Notes: generated from the letters alone by a model not told the origin. 63,350 nucleotides of DNA from an uncultured Methanobrevibacter sp. (GCF_947170395.1 NZ_CAMVTE010000013.1:1-63350); one strand, 5' to 3'. Shown: positions 8,305 to 18,097, counted from the stretch's first letter. Translations and numbers: made by a program.

Positions 8305-8694
8305 ATGGACAGAAGACGTACAATTATTATAGCTGTTGGCGTAATAGCCGTATTGGCGATTGCATCATTCATCTTCATTTCAGCAAACAGCCACAATACC
8401 AAAATAGAAGTGACAAGCAACTCCACACTTAAAAACGGTGACATTCTGGAGCTTGTGCTTACCGATGAGTACAGAAACGTCTATCCGAATGAAGTCATTG
8501 ACGTAAAGATATTGGATGATTCAGGATGGGCAAACAAATATCAGGCAACAACCGACGATAACGGTAAGGCAACTGTGGAACTTCAGACATTTGAAAACGG
8601 AAACTACACAGTTCACTGCAACTATAACGGTACATTGTTTAACAAACCATCAAGCAGCGTCACAAACCTTGCAATTGATGACGGCCTGCACTGA
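8305..8694 (+). CDS. Membrane-anchored protein with one Ig-like domain
   Basis: 129 residues. A basic start (MDRRR) and one hydrophobic helix (residues about 6-28) anchor it. The outer part of about 100 residues looks like one Ig-like beta domain of the kind found in methanogen adhesin-like proteins: alternating strands with D-D-N-G-K-A-T-V-E-L near residue 87 and NGNYTVHCNYNGT near residue 100. It follows the Usp gene closely. It is probably a surface protein; its partner is unknown. Confidence 0.7.
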   Translation: MDRRRTIIIAVGVIAVLAIASFIFISANSHNTKIEVTSNSTLKNGDILELVLTDEYRNVYPNEVIDVKILDDSGWANKYQATTDDNGKATVELQTFENGNYTVHCNYNGTLFNKPSSSVTNLAIDDGLH

Positions 8695-8717
8695 TTTTAT
8701 TTTTTTTGAGGTTTTGG

Positions 8718-9743
8718 ATGACTAAGGTATCTGTAATAATGCCTGTTTACAATGCAGCCGACTATCTGGTGAAATCCGTTGACTGCATTTTAAACCAGAC
8801 ACTTGAGGATTTGGAACTGATTTGCGTTGATGACGGCTCAACAGATGACTCCTTAGACATTTTAAACGACATTGCTTCTAAAGACTCTCGCGTAAGTGTC
8901 TACCACCAGACCAACCGTGGCGGCGGCGCTGCAAGAAACAGCGCACTGAAGCATACCACAGGTGAGTATCTCTATTTTATGGATGCCGACGATGAGCTGG
9001 ATTTAAATGCATTTTCTGATTTTTATGAAATATCTCAAAAAAACAGTCTTGATTTTATTATTTTCAAGGCAATAAACTATGCCGATGATACCGGCGAGTA
9101 CTTTGAAACCGACTACTACAACATGGCAAAAATTGCGGAATTCGCACAAGATAAAGTCTTCAGCCCGGATGATTTGGGTGAGCTTATATTCAACATCAGC
9201 GTTACTCCGTGGTGCAAGTTCTACAATCTTGAATTTGTCAAAAGAAGCGGCGCAAGGTTTCTTGAAGGATCCATTTTCCACGACAACCAGTTTTTCTGGG
9301 AAGTGCTTTTCAATGCAAAAAGAATGTATTTTATTGACAAGGCCTACTACACAAGAAGAAGGCACTCAGCATCATCTACCGGAGCCGGCGATGAGAGATA
9401 CGTAAACATCATAAATGTGGTCAACAACATCATACTGCTTTTTGAAAAATACGAAAAGCTTGATGATTTCAAACATATCCTCTACAACAAGAAGGTATTG
9501 TGGACATATACACGCTACGTTGAAATCAAGGATGAATTCAAGGATTTATTTTTTAATGAACTTAAAAAAGACTACTCAAAAACACCAGAGGATTTCACAG
9601 CCTATCTTGACGGTGAAAACCTTTTCATTTTCAAAAGCGTTCTCGACTCAAAAACACCGGCCGAATTTGACAAAACCATCGAAAGCCATAGGAATAATTT
9701 CTCAAGAAAACTCAAAAATAAGCTTAAAAGCCTTTTAAAATAA
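8718..9743 (+). CDS. GT2 family glycosyltransferase
   Basis: A GT-A fold transferase with the N-terminal nucleotide-binding strand KVSVIMPVYN, ICVDDGSTDDS (about residue 35), the GGGAARNSAL helix (about 75), the metal-binding MDADDE (about 94) and FHDNQFFWEV (about 195) in the acceptor half. It should add a sugar from a nucleotide-sugar to a lipid-linked glycan at the cytoplasmic face. It lacks the SWK tail of several paralogues but ends in a basic amphipathic stretch (SRKLKNKLKSLLK) that could serve the same purpose. ATG 8718 is chosen because paralogues begin there, with GAGGT upstream. It is the first of four GT2-type genes in a row. Donor and acceptor are unknown. Confidence 0.88.
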   Translation: MTKVSVIMPVYNAADYLVKSVDCILNQTLEDLELICVDDGSTDDSLDILNDIASKDSRVSVYHQTNRGGGAARNSALKHTTGEYLYFMDADDELDLNAFSDFYEISQKNSLDFIIFKAINYADDTGEYFETDYYNMAKIAEFAQDKVFSPDDLGELIFNISVTPWCKFYNLEFVKRSGARFLEGSIFHDNQFFWEVLFNAKRMYFIDKAYYTRRRHSASSTGAGDERYVNIINVVNNIILLFEKYEKLDDFKHILYNKKVLWTYTRYVEIKDEFKDLFFNELKKDYSKTPEDFTAYLDGENLFIFKSVLDSKTPAEFDKTIESHRNNFSRKLKNKLKSLLK

Positions 9744-9751
9744 CATTTAAC

Positions 9752-9759
9752 TTTAAATA
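9752..9759 (+). promoter_or_regulatory. Candidate TATA box for the GT2 run
   Basis: TTTAAATA lies about 40 bases before the ATG at 9794, placing the transcript start near 9781. A TGAGGATTT ribosome binding site follows. This suggests a promoter inside the glycosyltransferase run. Confidence 0.4.
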
Positions 9760-9793
9760 CTTTTTAAAACATAATTATTAAATGAGGATTTAT

Positions 9794-10885
9794 ATGGTTA
9801 AAGTATCTGTTGTTATTCCCGTTTATAATGTAGAAGAATTTTTGGGCGAATGTCTTGACAGCATAACAAATCAGACATTGGATGACATTGAAATAATATG
9901 CGTCAATGACGGCTCAAAGGACAAATCCCTGGAAATTTTAAATGAATATGCCGCAAAGGATGACCGTATCACCGTAATCGATCAGGAAAACGGTGGTCAT
10001 GCTGTTGCAACAAACAATGGTATGAAACTTGCAAAGGGAAAGTACCTGTTTTTGATGGACTCAGACGACATTCTGGATTTGAAGGCACTTGAAGAGTCAT
10101 ACAATGTGGCAGAAGAAAAGAACGTTGATTTTGTGATTTTCCAGGCAATAAACTACTACATGGATACCGGTGAGCTTGTGGAGGCTGAAAACTACAGCAT
10201 GAATGAGATAGCTGACCACGTGAAGGATTCGGTTTTCAGCTACAAAGACGTGAAGGACTATGTCTTTGACTTTACCGTAACCCCATGGTCCAAACTCTAC
10301 AACAGGGAATTTATCGAAAAAAACAGCATTACCTTTCCCGAAGGGCTTGTATTTGACGACAACGTATTTTTCTATGACGTGCTCTTTGCGGCTGAAAGGA
10401 TTACATTTCTCAAAAAGCATCTATTCAAGAGAAGATGGTACTCATCATCCTCAACAAGGTCCGGTGCAAGGCACTTCAAGGACTACATTCACATATGCGA
10501 TTTGATATGGCAGGTATTCATCAAGTACGGCGTTTTCTGGGAATTTGAAAAGGAACTCTACTTCAAGAAGGTAAGTACAGTATACTACTGGTACAGACAC
10601 ATCAACGATGAGTTCAAAGACATTTTCTTTGAGGAAATGAAGGAGGACTACATGAAGATTGCAGCAGATAAGGAATTTTGCCAGAACTTTCTGGATAAAA
10701 GCACAGCTTCAAACAGAATTATCTTTAAAAATGCAATAAAATCCAAAAACAACGATGAATTCAGCCTGCTTATGGAGAATTTTGAACTTAAAAGGGAAAA
10801 CGAAAGGCTTAAAAAGAAGATTGAGGAATATGAATCCTCAAACAGCTGGAAGATTACAAAGCCTTTAAGGTCAATAAGAAAATAG
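9794..10885 (+). CDS. GT2 family glycosyltransferase with SWK tail
   Basis: 363 residues, with the GT-A motifs KVSVVIPVYN, CVNDGSKDKS and MDSDD (about residue 92). In place of the usual G-G-G-A-A-R-N it reads NGGHAVATNNGM, so the donor-site helix differs from its neighbours and substrate choice may differ. The last 45 residues are a charged coiled coil (ELKRENERLKKKIEEYES) ending in SSNSWKITKPLRSIRK, a tail shared with other enzymes in this locus. ATG 9794 is preferred over ATG 9782 because TGAGGA then acts as ribosome binding site and the N-terminus aligns with paralogues. Confidence 0.88.
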   Translation: MVKVSVVIPVYNVEEFLGECLDSITNQTLDDIEIICVNDGSKDKSLEILNEYAAKDDRITVIDQENGGHAVATNNGMKLAKGKYLFLMDSDDILDLKALEESYNVAEEKNVDFVIFQAINYYMDTGELVEAENYSMNEIADHVKDSVFSYKDVKDYVFDFTVTPWSKLYNREFIEKNSITFPEGLVFDDNVFFYDVLFAAERITFLKKHLFKRRWYSSSSTRSGARHFKDYIHICDLIWQVFIKYGVFWEFEKELYFKKVSTVYYWYRHINDEFKDIFFEEMKEDYMKIAADKEFCQNFLDKSTASNRIIFKNAIKSKNNDEFSLLMENFELKRENERLKKKIEEYESSNSWKITKPLRSIRK

Positions 10886-10904
10886 TTTTTCCGTGCGTGA
10901 TATT

Positions 10905-12011
10905 ATGGTTAAGGTTTCTGTTATTGTTCCGGTATACAATGCCGAGAAATACTTAAAAGAGTCAATCGACGGTGTCCTGAATCAGACATTGGATGATTTG
11001 GAGGTTTTATGCGTTGATGACGGCTCAACAGACAGGTCACTTGAGATTTTACAGGAAATTTCAAAGCGTGACAGTCGTGTGAAGTTCATCCACCAGGAAA
11101 ACCGTGGCGGAGGGGCCGCACGTAACGTGGCAATTCCCCATGCAAAGGGAAAATACATCTATTTCATGGATGCCGATGATATACTTGACAAAACCGCTTT
11201 AAAGCAGTTCTATAAAATAGCCGAGGAAAAGAATCTTGACTTTCTTCTCTTTCAGGCAACAAACTACGATGAGGATACCGGCGAGTACTACGAAACCGAG
11301 GACTATACTATGGCAGAGCTTGCGGAATTCGTGGGAGATTCCATATTCAGCTGGCAGGACATAGGAGATTTATTATTCAAGATGTCAGTTACACCGTGGA
11401 GCAAGTTCTACAATACCGAATTTGTAAAAAGGTCAGGAGCACAGTTTGCAGAAGGCCTGATTTTCCACGACAACATATTCTTTTTTGATGTGATATTTGA
11501 AGCCGAAAGGATTTACTTTTACAAAAAATGCCTCTATACAAGAAGAAGACATTCCGCATCATCAACAGGTGCAGGAGACAGGCGTTTTATAGATTTCGTT
11601 ACAATCTCAGACATGATATGGGAGAAGTTCTTCAAGCATGATGTCTTTGACAGATTTATAGTTGAGCTTGCATTCAAGAAGGTGAACAAGGTATATGCAA
11701 GATACAAGGGCATCAGAGACGAATACAAAAAAGATTACTTCATTGCAATGAAAAGGGACTATGACAGGATTGCAAGTGACGAAAGGTTCTGCAGGTTCTT
11801 TTATGATGCCTTGAACAACAACGACAAGAGAGTATTTACGGTAGTCATCAAATCCAAGGATTTCGATGAGTTCCAGCTCAGGATAAAAAATTACGAGCTT
11901 AAAAAGGACAATGAATGGCTCACCAATGAGAATTTGAGATTGAACAAGCTAAACAGCCAGCTTAGAAATTCAAACAGCTGGAAGCTTACCCAAAAATTAA
12001 GGAGAAACTAG
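10905..12011 (+). CDS. GT2 family glycosyltransferase with SWK tail
   Basis: 368 residues. Motifs are KVSVIVPVYN, CVDDGSTDRS, RGGGAARNVA and MDADDIL, plus the acceptor-half TPWSKFYNTEF and RRRHSASSTGAGDRRF, which the gene at 12027 repeats almost exactly. The C-terminus is a coiled coil (LTNENLRLNKLNSQLR) followed by NSNSWKLTQKLRRN. ATG 10905 has GTGAT six bases before it; GTG 10893 is the less likely start. It lies 19 bases after the preceding GT2 gene and 15 before the next, so it is part of one operon. The sugar is unknown. Confidence 0.88.
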   Translation: MVKVSVIVPVYNAEKYLKESIDGVLNQTLDDLEVLCVDDGSTDRSLEILQEISKRDSRVKFIHQENRGGGAARNVAIPHAKGKYIYFMDADDILDKTALKQFYKIAEEKNLDFLLFQATNYDEDTGEYYETEDYTMAELAEFVGDSIFSWQDIGDLLFKMSVTPWSKFYNTEFVKRSGAQFAEGLIFHDNIFFFDVIFEAERIYFYKKCLYTRRRHSASSTGAGDRRFIDFVTISDMIWEKFFKHDVFDRFIVELAFKKVNKVYARYKGIRDEYKKDYFIAMKRDYDRIASDERFCRFFYDALNNNDKRVFTVVIKSKDFDEFQLRIKNYELKKDNEWLTNENLRLNKLNSQLRNSNSWKLTQKLRRN

Positions 12012-12026
12012 ATTCGGTGGTTTATT

Positions 12027-14360
12027 ATGGTTAAAGTTTCTGTTATCATTCCGGTTTACAATGCCGAAAAATACCTCGAGGAGTCCATAAACGGAATCCT
12101 CAGCCAGACACTGACAGATCTGGAAGTTCTGTGTGTCGATGACGGTTCGGTCGACAGCTCACTTGAAATGCTGAACGAGTTTGCAAAATCAGACAGGCGC
12201 GTAAGGGTTTTCCATCAGGAAAACAGAGGCGGCGGAGCTGCCCGTAACACAGCCCTTCCCCATGCAACCGGAAAATACATATACTTTATGGATGCGGATG
12301 ATTCTCTTGACTCAAACGCCCTGCAGGAGTTTTATGAAATCGCAGAGGACAAGAAAGTCGACTTTCTCATTTTCCAGGCAATGAACTACGCCGAAGATAC
12401 AGGCGAGTACTATGAAACCCAGGACTATACGATGGCCGAGCTTGCAGAGGCAGTGGGCGATAAGATATTCAGCCATGAGGATATCGGCGATTTGATATTC
12501 AAGATGTCCGTTACACCGTGGAGCAAGTTCTACAATCGTGAGTTTGTCGAAAGCACAGGGGCTAGATTTGCCGAAGGTCTTATTTTTCATGACAACATAT
12601 TCTTCTGGGACACACTTCTTTATGCAAAAAGGATTTACTTTTATGAGAAATTTTTATATACAAGACGCAGACACTCCGCATCATCAACAGGTGCAGGAGA
12701 CAGGCGCTTTTTCAACTCAATAATCATCAACAACATGATTACACAGATTTTCATAAACCACGGACAGTTCGAAAAGCACCGCCACAGACTGTACAACAGA
12801 AAGCTCAATCTTCTCATCTTAAGATATACTACAATTCAGGAGGAGTACAAGGAGGAATTCTACCATCTTTTAAGGGAGGATTTCTTCAAGATGCTTGATG
12901 ATGAGAGATATGATGACTTTATAGGTTGTCTTTGGAAGAAAAACAAGGTGTTTTTCAATTGCGTTGTCAATATTGATGATTTTGAAACCTTTGACGTTAC
13001 CCTTGAAAACGGTCTTTTGGAACTGGACAATGAGGATCTGGAAAGGCGAAACGCCATTCTTGAAGAAATTACTACTGATTTGATGTCATCAAACAGCTGG
13101 AAGGTTACAATGCCTTTAAGGGCAGCCGGCCAGGTAAAGCGCAGGGTCGAAAGGCTTTCAAGGGACAAACTTGAAATGCGTCCTAAAGAAAAGTTCAGAG
13201 TGCTGTTTATACCTTCAGACAACAACCGCTCATCAGGAGCATTCCTTTCAATGAGCTATCTTGCAGCAAAGCTTAAAAACAAATACGGCATGGAGCCGTT
13301 TGTCATACTTCCAAACAAAGGAAACGGTGAGGAGATTCTAGACTCGTTATACATAAAACACATGCTTATACCGTCTGAAGACTGGGTCATACCGATGGAC
13401 CAGGTTAAGGACGAGACCTATGAAAAGGAAGTTGAAAGAAAGAAAAAGGTCAACGAAAAGGCAATCGAGACAATATCCAAGTTCATCAAAATCAATGACT
13501 TTGACATTGTACATATCAACACCACATATTCATATGTAGGTGCAGAAGCGGCTCTTGAATGCGATGTTCCGTTCGTATGGCATTTGAGGGAGTTTCTTGA
13601 AGAGGATCAGGGAAATACCCTATGGGACCGTGAGGATGGAAACGCCCTAATCAATGAGGCAGACCGTGTAATAACAATATCAGACAGTCTCTATGACAAG
13701 TACAGAAACGTCATAGACAACAACAAGCTTGTAAGAATATACAACGGTATCGATTCAAGGAAATTCTACAAGCCAAACAGATCTCTTTTCCGCCATGACC
13801 GTGTCAAGTTCATAATGGTTGGAGGATTTGAGGAATATAAGGGCCAGATTGAATTTGCAAAGGCATGCGTCAAACTCTATGAAAACGGATTCAGGGACTT
13901 TGACATTGCATTTGTCGGAAAGGGCAAAAAGGCCATAAGAAAACTTGTAAAAGACATTTTCAAAAAGGCAAAAATGGACAATGTGGAATATCTCGGATAC
14001 AGACAGGACGTTGAAAACTTCTACGCACAATCTGACATTTCATTTACATGCGCCAAATCAGAGGCGTTCGGAAGGACAACCGTTGAGGCAATGCTTTCCG
14101 GAAATCTTGTAATCGGAGCGGATTCAGCAGGAACCCGTGAACTTATTGATGACACAAAAACAGGAATACTCTACCGTCAGGGGGATGTGGTTGACCTTGC
14201 AAGCAAGATGTCATGGGCCGTAAACCACATAAGCCAGTCCAAAAAGATTGCACGTGCCGGATGCTATTACATGGCAGACAACATGACATCAGATATCAAC
14301 GCAGATAACGTTTACAGATTATACAGTGAAATTACAGGTTATGAATACCATGAATCCTAA
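12027..14360 (+). CDS. Bifunctional GT2-GT4 glycosyltransferase fusion
   Basis: 777 residues in two enzymes. Residues 1-330 are GT2, with KVSVIIPVYN, CVDDGSVDSS, RGGGAARNTAL and MDADD, closest to the gene just upstream. Residues about 390-770 are GT4: FIPSDNNRSSGAFLS near the start, VWHLREF, RIYNGIDSRKF, a VGGFEEYKGQ strand, and the EX7E-type EAFGRTTVEAM near the end. Between them, at about residues 350-365, sits SSNSWKVTMPLRAAG, the tail that ends other proteins here. So a complete tailed GT2 seems to have been joined to a GT4. It probably adds two successive sugars. It starts at ATG 12027 after GGTGG. Confidence 0.9.
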   Translation: MVKVSVIIPVYNAEKYLEESINGILSQTLTDLEVLCVDDGSVDSSLEMLNEFAKSDRRVRVFHQENRGGGAARNTALPHATGKYIYFMDADDSLDSNALQEFYEIAEDKKVDFLIFQAMNYAEDTGEYYETQDYTMAELAEAVGDKIFSHEDIGDLIFKMSVTPWSKFYNREFVESTGARFAEGLIFHDNIFFWDTLLYAKRIYFYEKFLYTRRRHSASSTGAGDRRFFNSIIINNMITQIFINHGQFEKHRHRLYNRKLNLLILRYTTIQEEYKEEFYHLLREDFFKMLDDERYDDFIGCLWKKNKVFFNCVVNIDDFETFDVTLENGLLELDNEDLERRNAILEEITTDLMSSNSWKVTMPLRAAGQVKRRVERLSRDKLEMRPKEKFRVLFIPSDNNRSSGAFLSMSYLAAKLKNKYGMEPFVILPNKGNGEEILDSLYIKHMLIPSEDWVIPMDQVKDETYEKEVERKKKVNEKAIETISKFIKINDFDIVHINTTYSYVGAEAALECDVPFVWHLREFLEEDQGNTLWDREDGNALINEADRVITISDSLYDKYRNVIDNNKLVRIYNGIDSRKFYKPNRSLFRHDRVKFIMVGGFEEYKGQIEFAKACVKLYENGFRDFDIAFVGKGKKAIRKLVKDIFKKAKMDNVEYLGYRQDVENFYAQSDISFTCAKSEAFGRTTVEAMLSGNLVIGADSAGTRELIDDTKTGILYRQGDVVDLASKMSWAVNHISQSKKIARAGCYYMADNMTSDINADNVYRLYSEITGYEYHES

Positions 14361-15426
14361 AGTATCGGTAATAATGCCGTCACTCAATGTGGCAGACTAT
14401 ATCGAAGAGTGCATTAAAAGCGTTGTCATGCAGACTCTAGGAGACATTGAGATAATCTGCATCGATGCCGGATCAGATGACGGAACACTTGAAATCCTTG
14501 AAATGTATGCTGATAAAGATGAAAGGATTCGTCTTCTTCACAGTGACGTTAAAAGCTACGGCCATCAGATGAACGCTGCAATCGCCGAAGCAAAAGGGGA
14601 TTACATTGCAATAGTCGAAACCGATGACTACATAGCTTCCAATATGTTTGAGTCACTTTTCGATTTATCCGAAAACGGTTCAGTTGATGTCATAAAGGGC
14701 AATTTCTATCACGTATCCGAAAGAGAAACCAGAAAGGACACTGGAAAAAAGGGTCTTGTAAAGGAAAATGTGAAATTTACAATTGAGGATTATCCTGCAA
14801 TAATAAAGGCGCATCCCTCAATATGGGCTGGAATATACAGAAGAGAGTTTCTTTTAGACAACAACATAACTTTTATCGAGGAGCCGGGCGGTGCATGGGT
14901 CGACAATCCCTTTTTTTATGAAACCTCATTTGCCGCTAAATCAATAAAATACACCGATGAGGCATATTACTATTACCGTGAGTTCAATCCGACCTCATCG
15001 ACAAACAACCTTTCAGATTATACAATACCGATAAAAAGAATGCTCGACAATCTCGATGTCGTAGACAAATACAACAAAAAGTCCGACGCAATTCTTTCCA
15101 TGGTATATATGAGGGCCTTTGCCTATCTGAGAAACATCGAAAGGCGTGAGTATTTCACCGAAAACCTTCCTGAAGTTAGGCCGCTTCTTTTTGAGATGAT
15201 GAAAAGGCTTGATGAAGCACATATCAAATCAAAAAGGGATAAGACAGAATACTATAAGTACTTATCACCCTTAAGGCTTAAAAGGCAATTCAGCGATGAG
15301 GAGTATGAATATCTTCTTCGTGAAAATGACTTTCTCTATGAATCCTTAAGCCAATGCGAAAATAGGAAGGAAGATAAACAGAAAGAGCAATCATCATTTA
15401 AAGGAAAACTGAAAAAGTTTTTTTAG
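14341..15426 (+). CDS. GT2 family glycosyltransferase
   Basis: 361 residues if it starts at ATG 14341; ATG 14350 is equally possible. It overlaps the end of the GT2-GT4 gene by about 20 bases, so translation is probably coupled. Motifs are KVSVIMPSLN, CIDAGSDDGT, SYGHQMNAAI and VETDDY (about residue 100). The D-A-G and V-E-T-D-D variants set it apart from the other GT2 enzymes here and are typical of capsule-type GT2 proteins. It has no SWK tail but ends in a lysine-rich stretch (SSFKGKLKKFF). Its acceptor half has AGIYRREFL. Confidence 0.87.
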   Translation: MNTMNPKVSVIMPSLNVADYIEECIKSVVMQTLGDIEIICIDAGSDDGTLEILEMYADKDERIRLLHSDVKSYGHQMNAAIAEAKGDYIAIVETDDYIASNMFESLFDLSENGSVDVIKGNFYHVSERETRKDTGKKGLVKENVKFTIEDYPAIIKAHPSIWAGIYRREFLLDNNITFIEEPGGAWVDNPFFYETSFAAKSIKYTDEAYYYYREFNPTSSTNNLSDYTIPIKRMLDNLDVVDKYNKKSDAILSMVYMRAFAYLRNIERREYFTENLPEVRPLLFEMMKRLDEAHIKSKRDKTEYYKYLSPLRLKRQFSDEEYEYLLRENDFLYESLSQCENRKEDKQKEQSSFKGKLKKFF

Positions 15427-15434
15427 ATAAACTA

Positions 15435-15443
15435 TTATAAATA
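15435..15443 (+). promoter_or_regulatory. Candidate TATA box for ugd
   Basis: TTATAAATA sits about 50 bases before the ugd ATG, giving a transcript start near 15465 and a leader of about 24 bases that holds the GGGATATT ribosome binding site. It suggests that ugd has its own promoter. Confidence 0.45.
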
Positions 15444-15488
15444 AAAAAAACATAATTTTATTATTAAATTTTAAATTTTTGGGATATT

Positions 15489-16811
15489 ATGAATATTACT
15501 GTTATTGGAACTGGTTATGTAGGGCTCGTTACTGGAGCTTGCTTTTCTAAAATGGGAAATAAGGTATACTGTGTAGATATTGTAGAGGAAAAAATCGAAG
15601 GGCTTAAAAACAACATTCTGCCTATATTCGAACCTCATCTTGAAACTCTGGTGAGAACCAGTCAGGAAAAGGGAGATTTGATATTTACAACAGACATTAA
15701 GGAAGCTCTTGACGATACAAACATAATTTTCATTGCCGTTGGAACTCCTATGGCCGAGGACGGAAGCGCAAACCTTGACTACATTTTCTCAGCCGCTTCA
15801 GACATTGCAAACAACATTACAAAGGATTCGCTTGTGGTAATCAAATCCACAGTACCTGTCGGAACAGGATTTAAGGTAAGAGATCACATTAATGAAATAT
15901 TGAAAGAAAGAGATTCCTCAGTTAAAATCAGCATGGCATCCAATCCGGAATTTCTAAAGGAAGGCCACGCAATCGAGGACTGTCTTCACCCTGACCGTGT
16001 CGTAATCGGAGCCGAGGATGAAGAGGTATTTGAAACCCTAAAGGATTTGTACTCAACATTCGTTTTAAACCATGACAGGTTCGTTTTGATGGACATCAAG
16101 TCATCTGAAATGACCAAGTACGTTGCAAACGCAATGCTTGCAACCAAGATATCATTCATGAACGAGATTGCAAACATCTGTGAGGTTACAGGTGCCAATG
16201 TCCAGAACGTAAGGCTTGGAATAGGTTCAGACAAAAGAATCGGTTATGATTTCATATATGCAGGATGCGGATATGGGGGAAGCTGTTTTCCAAAAGACGT
16301 TCAGGCATTAATCAACACTGCCGAAACACATGGTTACGAACCTAAAATATTGTCAAACGTTGAAAGCGTTAACAAAAAGCAGAAAACCGTTCTGGTTAAA
16401 AAGGTTATGGACAGGTTCGGTGAGGATTTAACCGGCCGCACATTTGCCATTTGGGGTCTTGCTTTCAAGCCGGGTACCGATGATGTAAGGGAGGCGACAT
16501 CACTTGTTGTGGCATCCCACCTAATCAGGATGGGTGCCAAAATCAGGGCATATGACTCACAGGCAACAGAAGAGTTTAAGCGTGCAATCGATGACAAATA
16601 CCTTGATTCCATTGAGTTTTGCGACAGGAGATATGATGCGCTGGATGGAAGCGATGCGCTGATACTCATTACCGAATGGAAGGAATTCAGAAACCCTGAC
16701 TTTGATTTGCTTGCTGAAAAACTGACAGAAAAGGTAATATTTGACGGAAGAAATATTTACGATAAGAAAATAGCCAAAAAAGGATTTGAACTGTACCAGA
16801 TAGGGTGTTAG
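15489..16811 (+). CDS. ugd: UDP-glucose 6-dehydrogenase
   Basis: Oxidises UDP-glucose to UDP-glucuronate with two NAD+, supplying an acidic sugar for the surface glycan. 440 residues, the family length. The N-terminal Rossmann loop is G-T-G-Y-V-G (residues 7-12). The active-site region has NPEFLKEGHA (about 155) and the catalytic cysteine in YGGSCFPKDV (Cys about 265). The C-terminal UDP-binding domain has GLAFKPGTDDVREAT. Its stop overlaps the ribosome binding site of the following GT2 gene, tying supply of the precursor to its use. A related dehydrogenase of UDP-N-acetyl sugars is the main alternative, but the N-terminal pattern favours UDP-glucose. Confidence 0.93.
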   Translation: MNITVIGTGYVGLVTGACFSKMGNKVYCVDIVEEKIEGLKNNILPIFEPHLETLVRTSQEKGDLIFTTDIKEALDDTNIIFIAVGTPMAEDGSANLDYIFSAASDIANNITKDSLVVIKSTVPVGTGFKVRDHINEILKERDSSVKISMASNPEFLKEGHAIEDCLHPDRVVIGAEDEEVFETLKDLYSTFVLNHDRFVLMDIKSSEMTKYVANAMLATKISFMNEIANICEVTGANVQNVRLGIGSDKRIGYDFIYAGCGYGGSCFPKDVQALINTAETHGYEPKILSNVESVNKKQKTVLVKKVMDRFGEDLTGRTFAIWGLAFKPGTDDVREATSLVVASHLIRMGAKIRAYDSQATEEFKRAIDDKYLDSIEFCDRRYDALDGSDALILITEWKEFRNPDFDLLAEKLTEKVIFDGRNIYDKKIAKKGFELYQIGC

Positions 16812-16813
16812 AT

Positions 16814-18097
16814 TTGCCTAAGTTAACTGTAATTGTTCCTGTTTACAATGTTGAAAAATACTTGAGAGAATGTCTTGACAGCCTTCTCAATCAGACATTT
16901 GACGATTTTAATATAGTATGCGTCAATGACGGCTCAACAGACTCATCACTTGAAATTCTTGAGGAGTACAAATCTAAAGACGACAGGATTACAGTTATAT
17001 CACAGGACAATCTGGGCGTTTCAAAGGCACGTAATGCTGCAATGGGCCATATCACTGGAGAATATACATATTTCATGGACTCCGATGATGTCATTGAGCC
17101 TGATGCATTCGAGACATTATATAAAATAGCCGAAGACAAGGCTCTTGATTTTGTAATTTTTAAGATTATCAATTTTGACGATGAAACAGGCGAAAAGCAG
17201 CCGAACAAGTATTATGACATGCCTTATTTAAAGGAGTCTGTCGGTGAGGACATTTTCTCACATGCTGACATCGATCCTCATGACGTATTCAGGATTGCCG
17301 TTACGCCTGCAAGCAAATTCTACAGAAGCGATTTAATAAAGGATCTCAGATTTCCTGAAAATCTGATTTTTGAAGACAACGTGTTTTTCATAGAGTCATT
17401 TTTCAAGGCCGAAAGGGTTTATTTTTATGATGAATATCTAAGCAACAAGAGAGTCAGAAAGGGTTCAATCACCCATTCTCCCGATGCATCATTTATGGAC
17501 TACATTGCCATTTCAGACAAGCTTATTGAAGTGGCTAAGCAGTATGGCCTTTATGATATATACAGAAAGGAACTCTACTTCAAGACCCTCAACAACATAT
17601 TCTTCAGGTTTACTCAGGTCGATGATGACGTGAAGGTTGAATTCTTTGATAAAATCCAAAAGGATTTCAAATCCAAAAGGGATGAATACGCAAACGATGA
17701 GGATTTCCGCAGTTCCCCTGAGAGAATCAAAAAGATATTCTATGAGGGCATCGAATCACAGACCTACAGGGAATATGAGCTTTCAATCAACGTGTTTGAT
17801 TTGGAAGATAAAATCGTAAAACAGCAGGATAGATATGAAGAGCGCATCACTCATTACCGTGGAAGAATTGACAGGCTCAACGATGACATTTCAAATAAAA
17901 GAAACCAGATCAAATCCCTTAAGGGTGACATCGCCAAAAAGAACAAACAAATCAAAAGGCTCAACGGAAAAATCGATAAACTTAATGAAAGAAACGATGC
18001 GCTTAAAAAGGTCAATGACGATTTGATGAATTCCACCAGCTGGAAGATTACAAAGCCCCTTCGTAAGGTTGGGGATTTCGCAAGAAGACAGAGCTGA
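16814..18097 (+). CDS. GT2 family glycosyltransferase with coiled coil and SWK tail, TTG start
   Basis: 427 residues. Motifs are KLTVIVPVYN, CVNDGSTDSS, LGVSKARNAAM and MDSDDV. A long coiled coil (about residues 325-405) with heptads such as LKGDIAKKNKQIKRLNGKI leads to NSTSWKITKPLRKVG. TTG 16814 is chosen over GTG 16805 because the protein then starts with the PKLTVIVPVYN expected from paralogues, and GGGTG at 16803-16807 lies at the standard spacing. That ribosome binding site sits within the last codons of ugd. The long coiled coil suggests it docks onto another protein of the assembly machinery. Confidence 0.88.
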   Translation: MPKLTVIVPVYNVEKYLRECLDSLLNQTFDDFNIVCVNDGSTDSSLEILEEYKSKDDRITVISQDNLGVSKARNAAMGHITGEYTYFMDSDDVIEPDAFETLYKIAEDKALDFVIFKIINFDDETGEKQPNKYYDMPYLKESVGEDIFSHADIDPHDVFRIAVTPASKFYRSDLIKDLRFPENLIFEDNVFFIESFFKAERVYFYDEYLSNKRVRKGSITHSPDASFMDYIAISDKLIEVAKQYGLYDIYRKELYFKTLNNIFFRFTQVDDDVKVEFFDKIQKDFKSKRDEYANDEDFRSSPERIKKIFYEGIESQTYREYELSINVFDLEDKIVKQQDRYEERITHYRGRIDRLNDDISNKRNQIKSLKGDIAKKNKQIKRLNGKIDKLNERNDALKKVNDDLMNSTSWKITKPLRKVGDFARRQS

